64,000 bases of DNA from JABAAI01 sp965242745. GTDB lineage: Bacteria; Spirochaetota; Leptospiria; Leptospirales; Leptonemataceae. Shown here piece by piece: positions 59,766 to 64,000 of the stretch. The stretch spans positions 62,001 to 126,000 of the forward strand of contig CBDETG010000107.1 in assembly GCA_965242745.1 (NCBI GenBank), in the 5' to 3' direction. Numbering within the stretch: position 1 is the first letter of the stretch; every line of letters begins with the position of its first letter. The notes beneath the pieces are model-generated. The model had not been told where the DNA came from, made no database searches, and worked only from the letters and a program-made list of their open reading frames with translations. A program made the position numbers and the translations under genes.

Positions 59766-62422
59766 ATGGAAAAACTCATCCACAGCTACGAACATCAGGA
59801 CAAACAGCGCATAAACAACCCGCCGGCAGGCCTTGTGACCTCCGCTACCGACCCCGATACCGGGCAAAAGAAGCGCTACGCTTATGACCCGCACCTGGAC
59901 CCGCAGCTGCAATGGGCGGGCAAGGCCGAGCACACGTCTTTTGAAGTCCCCACCCGCTCCCTGCACGTGCACGAGCGCATCGACGCGCACACGATCATTG
60001 CCGCCGTAAAGAACAAGACGCACAAGGAGGGGCAGGGCGACCTGTTTTTTGCGCAGGAGCGCCAAAGCCCCCTGCGCCAGGCCATCGAGTTTTACAAACA
60101 CAAGCATAACTGGAGCAACCGCCTCATTGCCGGCGACTCGCTTCTCGTTATGAATTCGCTTTTGCAAAAAGAGAACATGGCGGGCAGGGTGCAGTGCCTT
60201 TATATGGACCCGCCCTACGGCATCAAATACGGCAGCAACTTTCAGCCCTTCGTAGGACAGCGCAGCGTGCAGGACAAAGACGAGCACCTCACCAGCGAGC
60301 CCGAAAGCATCAAGGCCTTCCGCGACACATGGGAGCTGGGCATCCATTCCTATCTCAGCTACATGCGCGACCGCCTGCTGCTTGCCCGCGAGCTGCTCAG
60401 CGAAAGCGGCAGCGTCTTTGTGCAGATCAGCGATGAAAACGTGCACCTTGTGCGGAGCATTATGGACGAGGTCTTTGGCGTGGAAAATTTTGTAGCGACA
60501 GATTATTTTATCAAAAAACGTAACAAGCATGGTTTCAAATCGAGTTACTTGGTCCTCAAGTGAGAAATTATTTACTTTGGTATGCTAAAAATAAAGCGCA
60601 ATGTAAAATATAATCATCTATATGAAGCTCTGAGTCGCATAGAAATTATAGATTACTTTCTACTTTGGGCTGCCAAGTTGAACTAAAAGATAAGGCACTT
60701 ATACGGAAACTAACGAAAAAGAACGCGGAATGACCCGGATAAACATTTACCTGAAGGCGCAAATATTTATCGATAAAGTTGGGTCAGACTCGAAAGCGGG
60801 CATCCACCACCGGCAAAAGACAGCCTCTATGAGTTTGGCAAGGCGAAATCGTTTCCCTGTCCCCCAAATAGCACAATGGAGTCTCCAATATTCTAAAGAA
60901 GGATTGGAACTGCTTCAAAAAATGATTACGAATCGGACGTATTGTTAAGATTGGAAAAACACTATCACTGGATGTAAATAAGTATTACCCCCTGAAGGTG
61001 CCACTAGAGGTCTGAAGAATAAATACATGCTGGTTTTGCACATGGATCCGGAACTAGACAAAATCATACGTTGTCCAAACATCTGAAAAAGTCATCCAAC
61101 GCTGCATACTCATGACCACCGACCCCGGCGACCTTGTCTTTGATCCCACCTGCGGCAGCGGCACGACCGCCTACGTTGCGGAGCAGTGGGGGCGGCGCTG
61201 GATTAGCTGTGACACCTCGCGCGTAGCGCTTACTTTGGCCAAGCAGCGCCTGCTGACCGCAAGCTTTGATTATTACGAGCTGGCGCACCATCAAGAAGGC
61301 GTGGGCAGCGGCTTTGCATATAAAACTGTGCCGCATATTACATTGAAGTCTATCGCCAACAATCCTGATATCAAGAAAGGAATGACGCAGGCCCAAATTG
61401 ACAAAGCCATCGCGCGCCATGCGGCGCAGGAGATTTTATACGACCAGCCCCTGTGCGATGCGAAAAAAGCGCGCATTACCGGCCCCTTCACCGTCGAGGC
61501 CGTGCCGGCGCCGGTCGTTAAATCCGTAGACGAGCTGCTGGAAAAGGCAAAGCCCCTGCCGGCTGACGCCTCTGTTGCCCGCTCTGGCGAGACGGCGCGC
61601 CAGGAGGAATGGCGCGACGAGCTTTTGCACAACGGCATTCGCGGCAAGGGCGGCCAGCGCACCATCTTTACGCGCCTGGAGGCGCTGCCGGGCGCCTACT
61701 GCATTCATGCCGTCGGTGAGGCGCAGGTCCAGACTGCCAAAAACAAAAAAAGCAGCGCCAGCCAGCCAGTCAACAGCGTCGTTGCCTTCGGCCCCGAACA
61801 TGCGCCTATGGAGCAGCGTCAGGTCGAACAAGCTCTGCAAGAGGCGCAGACGCTGGTTCCCAAGCCTGCGCTCATCGTGTTTGCGGCCTTCCAGTTTGAC
61901 CCCGAAGCCGGGCGGGAAATCGAGGAAACCAGGTGGCCGGGCGTTACTTTGCTCAAAGCGCAAATGAACAGCGACCTGCAAACCCACGACCTGAAAAAGA
62001 AGCAGAAAAGTACGGACGCCTTCTGGCTTGTTGGCCAGCCGGATATCGAGCTTGCGCGGCTCAAAAGCGGCGCAGACAAAGGCAAATGGCAGGTTAAGGT
62101 CCTGGGTTTTGACTACTACGACATGCAAAGCGGCAAAGTAGATTCAGGTAATGCGGATAAAATTGCGCTGTGGCTGCTGGATACGGATTATGACGGGCGC
62201 TGCCTCTATCCGCGCCAGGTCTTCTTTCCGCAAAGCGGCGCAGGCAATGGCTGGCGACGCCTGGCGAGAAACCTGAAAAGTGAAATTGACGAAGAGCTGA
62301 TAGCCGCCTACCACGGTACCGTCTCGCTGCCCTTTGAGCTGGGGAAAAACAAACGTATCGCCGTCAAGCTCGTCGATGAGCGCGGCATAGAAAGTCTTGC
62401 GATCAAGCGGGTGAAATCATGA
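59766..62422 (+). pseudogene. mod: Type III restriction-modification methylase (mod) broken in the specificity region
   Basis: The N-terminal frame (59766-60563) runs MEKLIHSYEHQDKQR, then HLDPQLQWAGKAEHTSFEVP and LYMDPPYGIKYGSNF (motif IV about residue 148), all typical of type III Mod. After YFIKKRNKHGFKSSYLVLK the frame breaks; 60560-61090 holds several frameshifts and stops in the target-recognition part, where scraps such as LEGLELLQKMITNR-like sequence can be read. The C-terminal frame resumes before MTTDPGDLVFDPTCGSGTT (motif I) and continues to 62422 with a full Mod C-terminus. Base composition is GC-richer than the neighbours. The res gene starts within its stop (ATGA). Loss of the specificity region suggests the system is off. 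Confidence 0.85.
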
Positions 62423-64000
62423 CGGCCGCAAACAAAGGCATCGAGCAGCTCATTATCAACACGCCCTATCGGGAGCCGCAGGAATACTGGAAATATGAGC
62501 CTGAGACGAAGGACTTTCACCGCCTGCCAGGCCGCCGTCCAGCCGGGTATGTGATAGCCTCTAAAGATGCGGCAAGCTATGATGATCCCGGAACTTTTAT
62601 TGCAATAGAGCTGGCTAACCAAATCCGCCCGCGCGTAAAAAAGTGGCGCGATGCGGCTTATCCGGGAGTCACGGGCCTTACGAGACGCCTGTTAGAGCAT
62701 TGGCATGATCGCGACGAGCTGGATATGCAGCGCTTCTTTTTTTGCCAGTTGGAGGCCATGGAAACGCTGATATGGCTCAAAGAAGCGCATGACAGCGAAA
62801 AAGTCGGCATTACAATACCAGATGACGGCGGCGCTTTTCAGAGGCTCTGTACAAAGATGGCTACCGGCAGCGGGAAAACTATCGTAATGGCTATGCTCAC
62901 CGCCTGGCACATATTGAACAAGCTCAGCTATCCCAAAGACAAGCGTTTTTCCAAAAACGTTTTGATCATCGCGCCCAGCCTTACTGTCAAAGAGCGTTTG
63001 GCTGTGTTGAAGCCGGCGGCTGAATCGAACTATTATGAACAATTTGATATTGTGCCCTCTTCTATGCGCGAGCGCCTGCAGCAGGGCAGAGTCATAATCC
63101 ATAACTGGCACGCCCTAAACTGGGAGGATGAGGAAGCAATCCAGAAACGCCGCAGCGTCGACAAGCGCGGCCCAAAAAGCGACGCTGCTTACGTGCGTGA
63201 GGTACTGAAAGACATGTCCAACTCCCGCAATGTGCTTGTGATCAATGACGAAGCGCATCATGCCTGGCGCGTAAATCCAAGCGCCATAGGCAAAAAAAAA
63301 CACGCAAAAGAAAGCATTCAGGAAGCCACAATCTGGATCGGCGCGCTCGATCGCATCCACCGCGTCTTTGGTATCCTCACAGCCCATGATTTTTCAGCTA
63401 CTCCTTTTCATCCCTCTGGCTCTCAGAACGAGGAGAATTCCCTTTTCCCGTGGATCGTCAGCGATTTTGGATTGAATGACGCCATAGAATCTGGACTAGT
63501 AAAAACGCCGCGTATCGTAGTGAGTGAAGATGCGCTGCCCGACGCAAAAAGCTATAAACCGAAGCTGTATCATTTGTTTGGTGATCCGGGCATCAGAGAT
63601 GATCTCAGCAGAGCGGCAAAGCAGCATGAGCGCCTCCCGGATCTGCTTATCAACGCTTACTTTTTATTAGGCACGGATTGGCGTAAAAGCTATCAAGCGT
63701 GGAAAAAAGCCGGCTCCCCTGTGCCGCCGGTTATGATCAGCGTCTGCAATCGTACTGAAACTGCGGCGCGCATAAGGCACGCATTTGATACGAAACATAT
63801 TGCTATTGAAGAACTATGTGAGGCCGAGGGTATTTTGCATATTGATTCGAAAGTATTGAGCGAGGCTGAGGAGCAAGGCGCAAATAAAAAGCAAAAGCAG
63901 GCGGAGGCGCTGCGCAAGCAGGTAGATACAGTGGGACAGGAAGGAAAGCCGGGGGCAAAGATCAAAAACGTAATTTCTGTTGGTATGCTCTCAGAAGGAT
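62419..64000 (+). CDS. res: Type III restriction enzyme res subunit, 3' end outside window
   Basis: At least 527 residues, open to the right edge. From ATG 62419 (MTAANKGIEQLIINTPYREP). CTKMATGSGKTIVMAML is helicase motif I (about residue 150), VINDEAHHAW motif II (DEAH type, about 277), and AHDFSATPFHPSG motif III. These are the ATPase/translocase motifs of type III Res. It overlaps the mod stop by four bases. No defects in the visible part, so it could be intact although its Mod partner is broken; Res needs Mod for target recognition. GC-richer than the core genes. Confidence 0.9.
   Translation, partial: MTAANKGIEQLIINTPYREPQEYWKYEPETKDFHRLPGRRPAGYVIASKDAASYDDPGTFIAIELANQIRPRVKKWRDAAYPGVTGLTRRLLEHWHDRDELDMQRFFFCQLEAMETLIWLKEAHDSEKVGITIPDDGGAFQRLCTKMATGSGKTIVMAMLTAWHILNKLSYPKDKRFSKNVLIIAPSLTVKERLAVLKPAAESNYYEQFDIVPSSMRERLQQGRVIIHNWHALNWEDEEAIQKRRSVDKRGPKSDAAYVREVLKDMSNSRNVLVINDEAHHAWRVNPSAIGKKKHAKESIQEATIWIGALDRIHRVFGILTAHDFSATPFHPSGSQNEENSLFPWIVSDFGLNDAIESGLVKTPRIVVSEDALPDAKSYKPKLYHLFGDPGIRDDLSRAAKQHERLPDLLINAYFLLGTDWRKSYQAWKKAGSPVPPVMISVCNRTETAARIRHAFDTKHIAIEELCEAEGILHIDSKVLSEAEEQGANKKQKQAEALRKQVDTVGQEGKPGAKIKNVISVGMLSEG

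Noticed and set aside
59766..62422. Two separate functional genes in place of mod
   Set aside because: The first part has motif IV only and the second motif I only; together they make one Mod protein with a decayed middle.

Overview
The window looks like a chromosome segment of a flagellated, double-membraned spirochaete. This rests on FlgG and a FlgJ-type rod protein, two bactofilins, an OmpA/PD40 envelope protein, TonB/ExbD proteins, and a 680-residue protein whose length and composition suit the cytoplasmic filament protein CfpA of treponemes. Genus is not decided. Decayed insertion sequences, broken genes and dispersed repeats suggest a genome under mobile-element load, perhaps host-associated.

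Layout. 1-4.7 kb: partial M3 peptidase, sixA, a first DNA methyltransferase (MTase) unit (M1), truA. 4.7-12.4 kb: five minus-strand genes (CfpA-like filament protein, two unknown proteins, a VWA protein, a LysM-like membrane protein). 12.9-14 kb: a frameshifted adenine MTase. 14-18 kb: OmpA/PD40 protein, SPL-family radical SAM enzyme, polyprenyl synthase. 18.2-20.1 kb: IS30 relic, then a Panacea (DUF4065) gene with a broken membrane-protein partner. 20.1-31 kb: hemL, MTase unit M2, a bactofilin operon with pdxA, a uracil-DNA-glycosylase-like gene, MTase unit M3, second bactofilin, LysM/M23 peptidase. 31.5-41.4 kb: rho, DUF3108 protein, glycyl-tRNA synthetase, xerD, rsmI, a UDG-like protein, HPr, an IS4-family relic, a GH3 glucosaminidase. 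41.5-53.4 kb: ASCH protein, phasin-like protein, MTase unit M4, membrane/ExbD/SAM-methyltransferase genes, tmRNA, argH, a tonB-exbD-MFS operon behind a Fur-like operator, flgG and flgJ. 53.4-64 kb: accessory island of repeats, two Rpn nuclease paralogues, three small cargo slots, a type III mod gene broken in its specificity region, and a res gene running off the right end.

The main discovery candidate is a family of four units, each carrying one gene for a beta-class DNA MTase fused to a C-terminal GIY-YIG (T5orf172-like) domain. Units M2, M3 and M4 are bounded by terminal inverted repeats starting GGGAACTATATACAAGAG or close variants. M4 has a perfect 7-bp target duplication (TAAAATC) and M2 an 8-bp one (TAGAGAGC). 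No unit carries a transposase. The ends of the proteins are nearly constant while the central target-recognition region is unrelated between copies, and all four reading frames are intact although most other mobile genes here are decayed. This looks like a transposon-like, non-autonomous family that spreads modification enzymes of changing specificity. A relic IS4 transposase and a lone matching end near 39 kb hint at the helper.

A second structured region is 55.5-59.8 kb, where copies of the first codons of a type III mod gene and a shared right-hand sequence bracket different small gene pairs, as in a modular cargo site.
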